Positions 22,979 to 33,700 of a stretch of 64,000 nt of DNA are shown here, piece by piece. The notes beneath the pieces were generated by a model. That model had not been told where the DNA came from, ran no database searches, and saw only the letters and a program-made list of their open reading frames with translations. Positions within the stretch are counted from its first letter, which is position 1. Each line of letters opens with the position of its first letter. Position numbers and translations under genes: made by a program. The stretch comes from Triops longicaudatus (lineage: Eukaryota > Arthropoda > Branchiopoda > Notostraca > Triopsidae): NCBI GenBank assembly GCA_022885665.1, contig JAGQDJ010000096.1, forward strand, positions 145,763 to 209,762, given 5' to 3'.

Positions 22979-24809
22979 TTGTATTTTGTTTTTGGTTTGC
23001 GTGTCTAGGTTTGCATATTTGAACATTTCTGCAGCTCACCGCAATCAATATTGTGTTGTTCCAAAGCTGAATTACCGGCACGTATTAGCATTCTAGCGAA
23101 AGAACATTTGGAATTATTTCGGAATTTGAATTCTTTCCGCCGGTACATAGAAACCAATGCTAGCGAAGCCCCGTTACTCACTGACGACAAAAAATTTAAA
23201 GTAAACTTCTGATAAAAAAAAGTAAAACTCTCTGATTATTTTACCAGAATTTCGTGGTTCCTATTTTTAGGAGTTCTTGATTAAAAAAACTGAGAATTTC
23301 TACTGCTATTTCAAGCAACTGAAATCGGTAGCTTTGGTTGTCCATAAGTTGTGCGTCGGTTTGCCGGGCGCTCCTTTCGGAAAACAGGTTTTAAAAGAAT
23401 TAATGGAGTGCTTTACTGTCAATGTTGTGACTATTTTGTATATTTTAGTTTAGGGAGATTTATTGCGCAATTTTATCCGAACCGTTATATGGCTCCGAAG
23501 ATTGTAATAGTCTGCTACAGTTGTTGAAGATGTGTTCACGATCTGAAATAGAAGACAGGATGCGGACTTTGTTCCAAGAACTTCGAAGTAAAAGCATTCG
23601 TTTTTATTTTGTTGTTCTTTTCTCTTTTTTCTAGTTGCTTTTTGTTTGATCTGTACTACCTTGCTTAAAACTAAACCGGTCGTATCTGCAGATGTAAAAA
23701 TAGAGCCTGGGACGCAAAAAATGCTGTCGCGTTTATCGGCTGCGATCGAAAAGTTTGACACGGTCATTAGCCAACCTGCCCCCAGTCCCATTGTATTCAA
23801 CAAAAAAGAAAAATTAGACAGGTTTCAGCTTCGCGAAGTAAGTTGTTAACTAAGATGCAAGCGTACTTAACTTTATTAAGAAGTGGGAAAAGTATCCACA
23901 ATCCCGGTCTCTATTTGAATTTAGAATAAACACTTATTTAAATTTAGTTTAATTTGAATGTATTAATTTTTATATTTACTTAGTTTTATTTCAGTATTCT
24001 TACAGTTAGCTCTTACTGGCGAATTTGTTCCAACTTTTGTTTACCGTTTTATCTTCTGTCCGTACCTAGCAACTTTTATTGGCAGCGAAGAGCAAAAAGC
24101 CCACATCGGCGTTCGAAATTGGCCAAAAGGAAATCTTAGACATTCTCAGGGAATATTTTCAAAGCTTTTCGCATGTCTCAAGTTTGCCGTTTTACGAAGT
24201 TTTCTTTATGGATAACATTGCCGCGGTGAAAAACTACATCACGCCTGCTCCACGCGCGGCACTGCAGAAAGCCTTAGTAGATCCTCATTCATATCTTCAG
24301 GTAAAATATTCACACAACAAACTTTCGGTCATTTATAGCCGTTTCGTAATGCATATTATTTTTAATAGTGCTATTGTTGCAAAACTCAAGACCGGACTTC
24401 AGTATTGGCTACAATGCCAGATTTGGCCATTGCCTACAAACTGCATTTGGAGTGTGGCAAACTTGTGAATCTCTACGACTGGTTACAGGTAACTAAAAAT
24501 TATCCTCCGTGTTGTGCTGATTATGAAAAGTTAAGTCATTTTTGGATTGCTCAATTTCGTTTCTTTTCGATTTTTCTCCAGGCTTTCAGTGCCGTGTTGC
24601 AGCCTGATCGCACTGAAGATGCTCGCCACGTCGATCCCGTTTTACAGTACGCCGCATTTTATAAATATATATATTTTTGTGTTAATGAAAACCTTGTTAG
24701 AGCGCGTTTCATGCGTTGCGTCTCAACTTTGCAACTCTTGGGATTCATTAAACCATCCAAGCGCAAAACAGACCACGTGGAACGTCTCACATGGGGTAGC
24801 GGTTCATAA
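21775..24809 (+). CDS. ORC3: Origin recognition complex subunit 3, complete
   Basis: Twelve exons (21775-21798, 21850-22026, 22093-22556, 22618-22891, 23009-23200, 23271-23387, 23449-23587, 23635-23837, 24070-24300, 24369-24488, 24582-24646, 24701-24809) join in frame to 704 residues; human ORC3 has 711. Diagnostic blocks include GCFLFQG, a ten-residue VVVILQDFEV beta strand, FLYHDLSVDTF, SFRRYIETNASE, IYCAILSE, DLAIAYKLHLECGKLVNL, and the C-terminus LLGFIKPSKRKTDHVERLTW, nearly identical to human. ORC3 has an ORC/AAA-type fold without a working ATPase site and helps hold ORC on replication origins; it is nuclear. Exon 7 starts at TTTAGGGAG after TATATTTTAG: this acceptor gives FREIYC in register with human IRELYC. 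Two exon 1 residues and linker regions are less conserved. No break was found. Confidence 0.96.
22933..22978. repeat. (TTA)n microsatellite in an ORC3 intron
   Basis: About fifteen TTA/ATT units in the intron between exons 4 and 5. Confidence 0.95.
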
Positions 24810-24997
24810 GTGAGTACAATTATTTCCGTTTCATATTAAGTTTATTGAGATAGTACATTGTAATCACTTTAAAACTCTTCAACTTACGCTATAACAAAAG
24901 GTGGGCAAAGCGAAACACACAGAACAGTTTCACTATTCTATCGTAAAATTTTTATCGTACAAGAAAAGAATAAAAAGAGAGTGATTTCCTTGGTAAA

Positions 24998-26809
24998 TTA
25001 ATTCTCGCTACCTGTTTTCAACAACCGCAAAGCTTTTTCTAAATTTTCGATCGCCGTTGGAACGTCTTCGTAAGTTAGAGCGCTGCCAGCGAATTTGCAA
25101 AGCTTCCCAGCCCGGGTTAACTGCTCTGCAGTAAGCGAAGTAGTGGAAGGCGTCACGTGGCTGCACGTGTCTGGTTGGGCGGGTGGGTTGTAGTGTTGTT
25201 GGGGAGGAGGCGGAGGGTTGTAAGGGTGTGAAGGTTGTTGAAAGTTGGTAGACGGAGATTGAGGAGGGTAAGCATTGGGAGTGTGGAAACCAAAATCTTG
25301 GGGTTGAGGCTGTTGTTGAGGAGGAAGAAAGGGAGTTGGGTTTACGTTAGGAGTTGAATTGTTAAGATTCATTGCAGCAAATTCGTCTTCCATGTCATTT
25401 TGAGGGCCCGGAATGGGCGTTTCACCATTTTTCAAACAATTGTGTATGTAGGCTGCTTTCCATTTGGCGTACTTGCGGTGGTGAGCAATGTCTTCGGACA
25501 ATTCTCCAAACGTTGTCAACACGTCCATCAACATCCCAGCTGTATAAAACGCTTTGACCACATTCCTACATACCAACAACTATATTTTTGTATTCGTCCT
25601 AATAAATTAAATAAGACAAAGCCCTCAATCATTCAGTTAGGAAGAAAGTAGTCCGCATCGCATTGGTGCCTTGATTTACGACGAATGTTAACAACTTCCT
25701 ACGTAATAATAAACCTTAATCTGATTAGACTGTTACGATTATGAACCTTCGATTATATCAATGGTCGGTAAAATACTATTTATAAGGCCGCGGTATATAC
25801 AACTTTCAGTAGTTTTTAAAAATAAAAGATAAATACATTTTTCCTTCTAGGTCTCTTCCTGTAACTAACATTAGAGGTTGAATGAAGTCAAATGGAAACT
25901 CTGGATAGAGGCACATGTTAATATCGTAATACAAAATGATGTTATAAAAAGTGTCTGACCGATTTCGTTTCTCTTCGTACTTAAAAGTGTTAAAAAAATC
26001 AAACCTAGTGCACTAGTTTGCCTGATTTTCATTTTTCCGTATAATAAAAAAGCAGCAGAATTGTGGTTTTAGAGACTAACAGTTTCAAGATAAGTAACAA
26101 GCAGCATACGAGGTGTTGCTAGGCAACACTGTACGGGGCGTCGAATCAGGTTAGCGTTTGATAATACGCCACCCGCAGCGGAACGTGCAAACTCGTGGAC
26201 TTTTTTTATAAATTTCTAATTTCATGAGTAATCCTTTGATAAAGGAGACTTGTCATATAAGAAGATTCCGTAAACCTAATTCGACTCTTCAACCTAGACT
26301 TATTGCAAGGCGATGCTGTCTATATTGTAGTTGTGTGCCACTTTACGCGATTAGTTTCTTTTCCCTTTTACAAGTAAATTTTAAGATATAATTTTTTTAC
26401 GAATTACTTGTTAAAGTGCGAGGCTCTGTCCTCGGAATCTGCCCACTGGAATAACTTGACGGCATAATTTTCCAGATGGGCTTGGGCAACCATCTCGCTG
26501 GAAATGGCTTCATTGGGTTGCAAAGCTTTTTTCTCTTGTTCAAGCCAATCCATCAGAACCAAAAGTACGGCTAAGCTTTCTTTGGATTTCTTGTCCAATT
26601 TCAAGCCTTGCTGTAATGCATACAGACGACCTAGATGAAACGGGTATTGATAACCGAGGTCGAAGAGATAATAACGTATTTACATAACAGTCTAACTTAC
26701 ACCAGTAAGCAACAATTGAGTCGCGAACATCGTGTTCGCTCGCCGTTTTTAAGTAATGCTGTATTGGTTTTAAAACCGGAGGCAGAGGAGCTAAAACCGG
26801 CGGGGCCAT
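24998..26809 (-). CDS. VTA1: VTA1 / LIP5, ESCRT-III and VPS4 regulator
   Basis: Three exons (26809-26701, 26630-26408, 25565-24998) encode 299 residues. The N-terminal tandem MIT-like region is clear: LAPLPPVLKPIQHYLKTA, EHDVRDSIVAYWCRLYAL, AHLENYAVKLFQWADSEDRA, NVVKAFYTAGMLMDVLTTFG, KWKAAYIHNCLKNGETP, all in the order of human LIP5. A Pro/Gln/Asn-rich linker follows, then the short VSL domain (AGKLCKFAGSALTYEDVPTA, LEKALRLLKTG) that binds and stimulates VPS4. It acts in multivesicular body sorting and other ESCRT-dependent membrane scission. The gene is tail to tail with ORC3, with 188 bp between stop codons. Intron 2 is 842 bp and holds a palindromic RFX/EF-C-like site at 26113-26129. The ATG at 26809 is chosen because no upstream in-frame ATG exists. 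Confidence 0.95.
26113..26129. promoter_or_regulatory. RFX/EF-C-like palindrome
   Basis: GTGTTGC and GCAACAC surround a TAG spacer, containing GTTGCNNNGCAAC, the symmetric EF-C/RFX1 site. It lies within VTA1 intron 2. Match by consensus only. Confidence 0.4.
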
Positions 26810-29600
26810 AATAACAAACACTTCGTGGAACTCCAAACACTATGTCAACAACGAATGAGCTTGTATGATACCGTATTCCCTTCTTAGATGGCGTGCTGGA
26901 GCATGTTAGCCTAACCAACTAAAACGAGTATAGGAAACTTCAGATGCAATACTACCAAAGCAAAAACGTTTTTCCCAAGCTTACCGCTGGCAATAGTCTG
27001 TAAGGTGTCTTACTCCCGTTTTTAAAGAACGTTGTAAGGTGTAGGTAAATTTTGGGTAAAGAACGGGATGTGGGTCCATCGGAAACAATCAAATGCCGAA
27101 GAAGTTAGATGCAATTTCCGTAATAAATGTCGAACGACTTGACATGCCTTAAGTAGGAAATAAAAATCTTAGCAGAAATGCGAGCAGTGCCTGACCGAGC
27201 TCGCTTGAATTTGAAAATGCTCTGCTCGAGTCCTCGCTCACTTTTCATGAAATCTTTGATCTCTTGTAAAGTATTGAAGGCGCTTTTTAGGAATTCTTGT
27301 CCAAACTCCATCTGTTTCGCTTCAGCTACATTACGACTTATTATATTACCATACGACTTATGGAAAGTACAGGACGTATTTTAGCTAATTTACTTACAAA
27401 TATTCGCCTATCGATTGTTGAAACGGTTTAGTGATACGGAATTGAATAAAGACAAATCTATAGCTAAGTTTCGGTTGGCAATATGTTGTTCGTAATGGCG
27501 AAGGTAATATGCAATTTTGTGGACATTCGAGCTTTCTCTTCTATTAATATTATAAAATAAATGCTTTCTAAATGAAGGTAAAAACGTCCTATCCTCCTTA
27601 GATAGGAGGGTGATTAGTATGAGGTACATTTAAAAATTATACTTGTGCCCTTACGTATTTATGCCGCCTTTGCGCACATTAAAAAAATGACATTGGGGTA
27701 ATGAAAAATTGAAATGATGAAACAAAATTTTTCTTCGGTGAGCTAAGGAGTGCACGCTTACACAACTCACTAAACAGAGCACCCGCCGCTTATTTATTCT
27801 GGCAGACTGTCCATCTTTTGTATTCAGCATCTTTATTTTGTCTTATTCGGGAATCCAGTGCAAATTGGTATTAAGTACTTTGGAGTTCACTTTTGACTTT
27901 CTGATCGCACGAAGTATGTGTAATGAATGCGGTGCAGGCATACACATTAGTTCTGTTCTTGGCTCCGTCGAAAGCTTTTTAAATTGAGAGAGTTAACATG
28001 TCGGCAGTTTTTTAAGTAAACTCTGTACACCACTGATTATGAAGCTTTCGGCTGTCGCGGCGCTCGTGACGTTTCAATAATGTGCCGTGGCGCACTGCTA
28101 TGAAATCACGTGTTTGAATTCATTCCAGGCAAAAGTATCGGACCTTACACAAGTACATGGTTTGGAGAACACTGTCGCACGGCGAAAGAGGGCTTACGTA
28201 ACCCTTAGTAATGGCACTTGAGAAAAAGAAAATCTGTTCTTTGAACTTTAACTAATGCATGCTTATGTTCAACGAGCGTAATGAATTTTCAGCACAAATT
28301 TACCAATAAAGCTAATTATATCACAACACACAGATATTTCTGTCCAGTTTTCTCCTCTATTTAAGTCCGTCCTAAAAAGGCTCGTATAAGAGAGAAAACA
28401 TTGGCGGAAATTGAAATCTCAAATCAACTTAGTCTTCCCCCTACTCTGCATTACTTGTCAATGTTGAATAATTAAAGAAGTTCCTATTAAAGCGTTTCTA
28501 TTTATTTACGGTTTTATCGTTAAACCGCCGTTCATTTCAACGTAAGAATCTTTAGTAAGTATTGTTCTTGGTTTTGTATAACCGTTTATTGTTGAAGTAA
28601 ATATGATCTATCTTTTGTAGAATAGTATCGATGCATCGACACTATGACAGTGTAACTGGAAAATCATATCGCAGTTTTATTGGAGTGAAAAGAGTGCATA
28701 CTATATTATACTTTATTTATCTTCTAACGCGTTGTAACTCATTTTAATGAGAAAATGCCCAGCTTACAGCGATAGAGAGAAGCAAGAGGGTGAAAATGCG
28801 TTTACTGGTCGCAACAGGAAACCCATTGTGTAAATTGCGACAGATATAACCATTGAACTATGAACTTAACTCCATTAATAACTATGCATGCTTTATGTAA
28901 TCCCAGTAAGTCAGCAGCGTCAAACTTTTCACTATAAGGGAGAAATCGTATCGAGTGACACTAGCGTCATATATAACCTAAAAATACATTAGTTGGTTTT
29001 GAACTTTTGGCATTTCAAATAAGAGTTGATGACTCCGTATCTTTTCCGATGTGTCGAAACTTCATGGAACCCCGATTTTCGTTTAACAGGAAACCACTTG
29101 TAGCTTCCTGAGTTTTCAAAGAAGTAAACAGTAAGCCTAACGAATAAGAAGCTCACGTACGTTAGTTGTATTCTTGGTTTTATTGGAGCACGTTTTAAGT
29201 GGTAGAAGAACAAACTTGTCATTAACCCTCTTCAACGTAAACTTCCATACCACAAACATTTGTGCACAGTTTGTGTTTATAATCGAAATGCTTACTACGT
29301 CAGAAACCCTATACCTAGTTAGTCTTGTGTGCATTAGTATATGTAAGTAGCACACTTAATCGAACTATAACGTATAACAGACACTCCATTCTCAGTTGTG
29401 TGGGTATTAATGTGTGTTCGGTTTTGCTCTCCATGTCTGTGCAAAGAAGCGCGCGTTGTCGGAGACGAGTTCTCGGAAACGCAACGAACATCGCCACCAC
29501 CACGTTATTCTTTGCATACTCTTTTTCGAAAAGTAAACACTCCTTAAATGACTTCCTTATCTTCCTCGAATGACACTTGCCTTTATTAAAAACAGCCTAG
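26810..29600. other. Spacer with one possible minus-strand exon
   Basis: About 2.8 kb. At 27311-27243 (minus) an ATG opens a helical-looking stretch MEFGQEFLKSAFNTLQEIKD ending at a GTGAGC donor, but no partner exon was found, so I do not call a gene. The rest shows no supported coding region, repeat or RNA gene. Confidence 0.4.
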
Positions 29601-29751
29601 TTACGTTGAGATTAGAGAACGGGAAACCGAAAATGCCTTATTGGAAGAATTGCCACCCAGATACAGCCAGGCTATAACCCATGTGAATGAAGATTACGTT
29701 CACGACGAAACTAGTGTCACTTGGCGTGTATTTCCTTTGCGGCCTACATAA
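29601..29751 (+). CDS. Probable terminal exon of an unrecognised gene (partial)
   Basis: After an acceptor (AACAGCCTAG) the frame T-TAC-GTT-GAG stays open for 49 codons to TAA 29749-29751 and has coding character: YVEIRERETENALLEELPPR, then YSQAITHVNEDYV. An LPPRY motif fits the PPxY consensus bound by WW domains. An AATAAA follows 31 bp after the stop. Upstream exons were not identified with confidence; a candidate ending at a GTAAAC donor near 29532 has the wrong phase for this frame. The exon resembles in style the small membrane-protein gene 470 bp downstream (acidic Ser/Thr/Tyr-rich tail). The function is unknown. Confidence 0.4.
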
Positions 29752-29781
29752 TGCTTCTTCATTTACACATGTACAGTGAAA

Positions 29782-29787
29782 AATAAA
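29782..29787 (+). terminator. AATAAA poly(A) signal
   Basis: Hexamer 31 bp after the stop of the exon at 29601-29751. Confidence 0.5.
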
Positions 29788-30218
29788 TTTTTTTTTCCAA
29801 TTTTTACCACTTTCTTGTTGAAGTTTTTGTCGTCGCAAAGATGAATCCTTTGTGATTTAGTTTCGAGTAGTTGAACAAGTACGATTAGGACCCAAGCGAA
29901 AGCTGGGTGCTGAAAGGTTGGCTTTGTTTATAAGATGCTTAACATGTCGTCTAGTAATAAAACTTCGTTGATTGGGCAGCTAGATAGAACCGAGATTGAA
30001 AAACCGGAAACCAATGGAGATTTCCTGGAAAACTTTTGCCCGCAACTCAGGAAATGTAGCGTAAGGACATAGCTTCAGAATAGCTATTCGCGCTCTTGTG
30101 TGTATGTGAACCTCAGTGAAGATACGTACTGAAATCAGTCGTGCGAATCCTGGAGACAGTAAACTAACACTGCAGAGGAGTCGGAGTGTTTGTGCAGCTG
30201 AGCTGGACATTAAAGACA

Positions 30219-30762
30219 ATGATATCAGTAGTTGTGTTTATTGTAGTGTTCCTCCTTTTCTGTAAGTTTAAATAACAAGATTTTTTTACTTTAGGGGGGG
30301 AAAAGGCTACATGACGTTGTTTTCTCAGGTTTTATTTTTCTGATTGGTGGAGATTATTGCCATTGTTGGCCACGTAATTTTTTCGGTCCAAGGAGCAAGG
30401 CAGAATCCGAGAACATCTCGAGTAATCAAAACGCGACAATTCGCACTTCCTATCATTCCAATGCTGCATTCGAGAAAGAAGTAAACGATGATACAACGTG
30501 CGATCAAACGCATATAGCTTTGTTTTAGGGTAGTGTAATCGAAATGCAAGACGTGAACGACCCAGAACAAGATGATAAAGATGTAGAATCACATCAAGCC
30601 GTTCCTGAACAAGAAGGATTGAACGACTTGAGTCGAAGTTCGGAAGCGAAGGCAGTGCTGGAAAGTACGTACGAGGAATGCACCACGTACTCCGAAGGCG
30701 ATACAATCTACGTAAATTGTAGTGCGACGTCTATTGATAGCAGTTCATTTTCTATGGATTAA
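30219..30762 (+). CDS. Small single-pass membrane protein, unrecognised
   Basis: Three exons (30219-30261, 30329-30480, 30529-30762) encode 142 residues. MISVVVFIVVFLLFCFIFLI is a long N-terminal hydrophobic segment, too long for a typical cleaved signal and more likely a membrane anchor, followed by GGDYCHCWPRNFFGPRSK. The rest is hydrophilic and acidic, with two N-x-T/S sites (NQNAT, VNCSA), Ser-rich stretches, and tyrosines near acidic residues (STYEECTTYSEGDTIYVN). The stop TAA overlaps an AATAAA. Introns are 67 and 48 bp, like the window's other genes. I do not recognise the family. The start could be further upstream if an exon was missed, but the ATG precedes the hydrophobic run directly. 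Confidence 0.68.
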
Positions 30763-30767
30763 ATAAA
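30762..30767 (+). terminator. AATAAA overlapping the stop codon
   Basis: The last base of the TAA stop is the first base of AATAAA, so the 3' UTR is predicted to be only about 20-30 nt. Confidence 0.6.
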
Positions 30768-30783
30768 CTCAATACCTGTTTAA

Positions 30784-33700
30784 AATGTCAAGAATATCAG
30801 CTTTCCCACGATGCTATTAAATAATTCCTACTGAACCAATAAATGGATATGACAGGATTCACAAGAAAGCCAATATTATCTTCTACTGGGTATACAGCTT
30901 ATTTCTATTAATTATTTCATTCTATTATGTTTTTAGTACACGCCGATGAAAGAAACTAGCTCACGCCGATGAAAGAAGTAAAAAAAATATGTTTGTAATT
31001 CCGTGCTAATTTTAATACTCAGATCACGTCTTATTATCGTTTCCTCCTTGTAAAAACTTGCGGTCGTTACAAAGGTTCGATTGTAATTATAAAGTGAATA
31101 CGTGAACGGATGTGTCAGAATTACTGGCCTGTTTAGTATGTACTATAGTCAGGCTTTCGGGTTATGTGAACTAGAAATATGACACAGTAAGGAATAAAGA
31201 ACACACCAGGATCGTTCGTAAACCTAGACAAGTCTTAAATGTAGAACCTTGGTTACGGTTAACGATCCCATTAGTCACAATGAAAGTCGGTCATGTTTTT
31301 GTGGGGTAGTTCGTCTCATAGTGCGCATATGAAGGGTTAAGAACCTTCATATTCTCTCCTAGACTGCGTTATTACTACAGCTTTAACGAAATATTAGCTT
31401 TCCAAGCTTATGAGTACAATTCAGATTAGTCAAACTCTGTTACAAATCTTTTCTTTGTTACATATAGTCTCACTTACAAGAGTGTGCGGTGGTAATGCCA
31501 AAACATTACCGTCCATCACATTTCACTTTTTTGCATAAATAAGTTGAATTGAGTATACGGCATCAGCAATAGGCGAAAGTCTACGCTGACTTTTATTATT
31601 ATTATTATTTAATTATTTCAATTTTTTAGATCATGTCTCACTTCAGAAGCATTTAACCGTTCTATGTTCCTGCAGCTACGTCTGCTTTACTTATAAACAA
31701 CGCTATATAGGTATACCGCACTCTGGAACGTCTTCCGGCAATGTAGAGCTTGTAACGAAGTGCAAGTGCTAGAATAAGTATCCATATGGAAGATGGCGAT
31801 TTTCAGCTTGCCAATATGTCTCAAAAGGACGTTTGTTTTTATCTAGTCTGTTATGTTTTTTCTTTTTAGCAGCGTCACTTTTCTCGATCGATCTGTATTA
31901 AGCAAAGCAACACTTATGCTAAAGAAAATACGATGGAAATATGGTGATTTTGAAGGGCTCAAAATCCGCTCAGAATTGATAATTGAATTAAAATTGCGTA
32001 AATAGACCGACAAGTAGAAGTGGGTAAATTAATATGTTCAATCAGTGTTGCCGACTTCAGCCAAAGAGCATTATCCCATTTCAGTCAGTCTTACCCGAAT
32101 ATTGGAATTCCCCTAAAATTCTAGATCCCATAAATACAATGCCTACGCTGGAAAACGCCGCGGAAAGAGATCTGAAATTTTGGCGGCCAGGGATTAGTGC
32201 TATAAGCTCTAAGTTTGGTCGCATAAACACTGCCTTATTCCTATGTAAGTCAAGCTATCACGTTTTTCATCTCCTTAGCTTTAAGCTTTCGGTACTTAAT
32301 AGTCTTCTAGTTTACGAGCGAAAACTCGTTAGTTATGCTCCAGCAGCCAGTTTGCAAGCAGTCGTGTAGTCGTGCTGTCACCATATCTAAGCTTGCTACT
32401 CGGGAATTCTAGTTTTATGATTTGTATAATGAGCGCAGTTTTTTTTTTTTTTTTGCTAAATCCTCGTTATACGTCGGACATCCTGCTGTTTGTACAGGTT
32501 TCCATTTTTAGCCTTAATGCTTTTACGCTACAATGCATGTAACGCTAGCTCGCCGCACAGTTTTTCAGTTCTCTTCCCGGAACCAGTTTACGTGTCAATG
32601 TGCAATAAAGTTCCACCTACAATTAACACATAGTTGAGGTAAGATCTCAGTTGTTCGTAATGGAACAACTGTTTGCGACTTAGTGGCATATCAGTGATAG
32701 CAGCGTGCGTTTGGCTCCCATTTTTGTTAATTGCATGGATCATTACTGAAAATAAATCTTTCGCTCAAAAGTAATCTTTTTTCTCGTTTTTTTCCCTGAA
32801 AAATTAGGATTGTAAAGGGTAATTTTGTTGTAAGGCAATTGCTGGTCATGCAAAACTCTGAAGAACCCAGCTTTGCCTGTTACAGTAGCTGGAGGCGATT
32901 GTTGCTGCTCTATGGCAGTGTTTAATGTTTTTGATACTTCTTATCGAACAAAAGAAACCTTTGGGCGGCTGTGGTCCAAATTGAGAAAGAGTGAACACGA
33001 TTCCGCATTTGCAGCGGATCATTTCATGTGCAAGCTTCTCTAAAATTAAGGGGCGTGTTATTCGTTTGCCATTGTGTCTTTGTGCGAAAAGTTTTTGAGT
33101 CGAAAAAGCCACAAGGGATTGGGTTATTTTTTGTAAACTGTGTATTGTACCTTCTGTCACAAGAACACAGAGGTCTGAAAATCCAATGCACACCCACTAA
33201 TTTGCCATCATCAGGTCCTCCAAAAGCACATGGCCCATTCCTGGGGTGCTGTTTCCCTTCACTTATGTTTCGCTTGACTCGAGCTTGTCTACGTTGCATA
33301 TTCGAATATGTTCTGGCTGTGTGCCTAATTGATTTGAACCCTATAGTCTGAGGTTAAAGGATGTCAGAAAAAGAAGTTTCTTTTCAAGCTTCGTTAAGAC
33401 AATACAACCTTGAATTAGGATGTAGGTTTCGTTAAACGAAAATGCGACCTAACTCGAAAAGACCATAAATCAAACGTCAACGCTGTTTACTTATCACCTA
33501 GTTTTGAAGAGTGATTTAGCTTAATTCATGTCATTGTCTATGTGCGGTTGTATTTCCGTCGCACTTGAAACATCTGCGGCAGTGTTATTAACGTAAGGGT
33601 GAGTCAGGTCAAATGCAACATTTTCCACTTTTTCCATTACCACTTTGCGAATGGTTTTGTTATGGCTCTCCGTTAAGTCGTCGTATTTAGAGTAACGAAA

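Noticed and set aside
32846..33351. Overlapping open frames on both strands (91-115 codons)
   Set aside because: Two minus frames and one plus frame are open together. Fragments such as GPCAFGGPDDGKLVGVHWIF look coding-like, but I cannot tie them to a transposase or a host gene.
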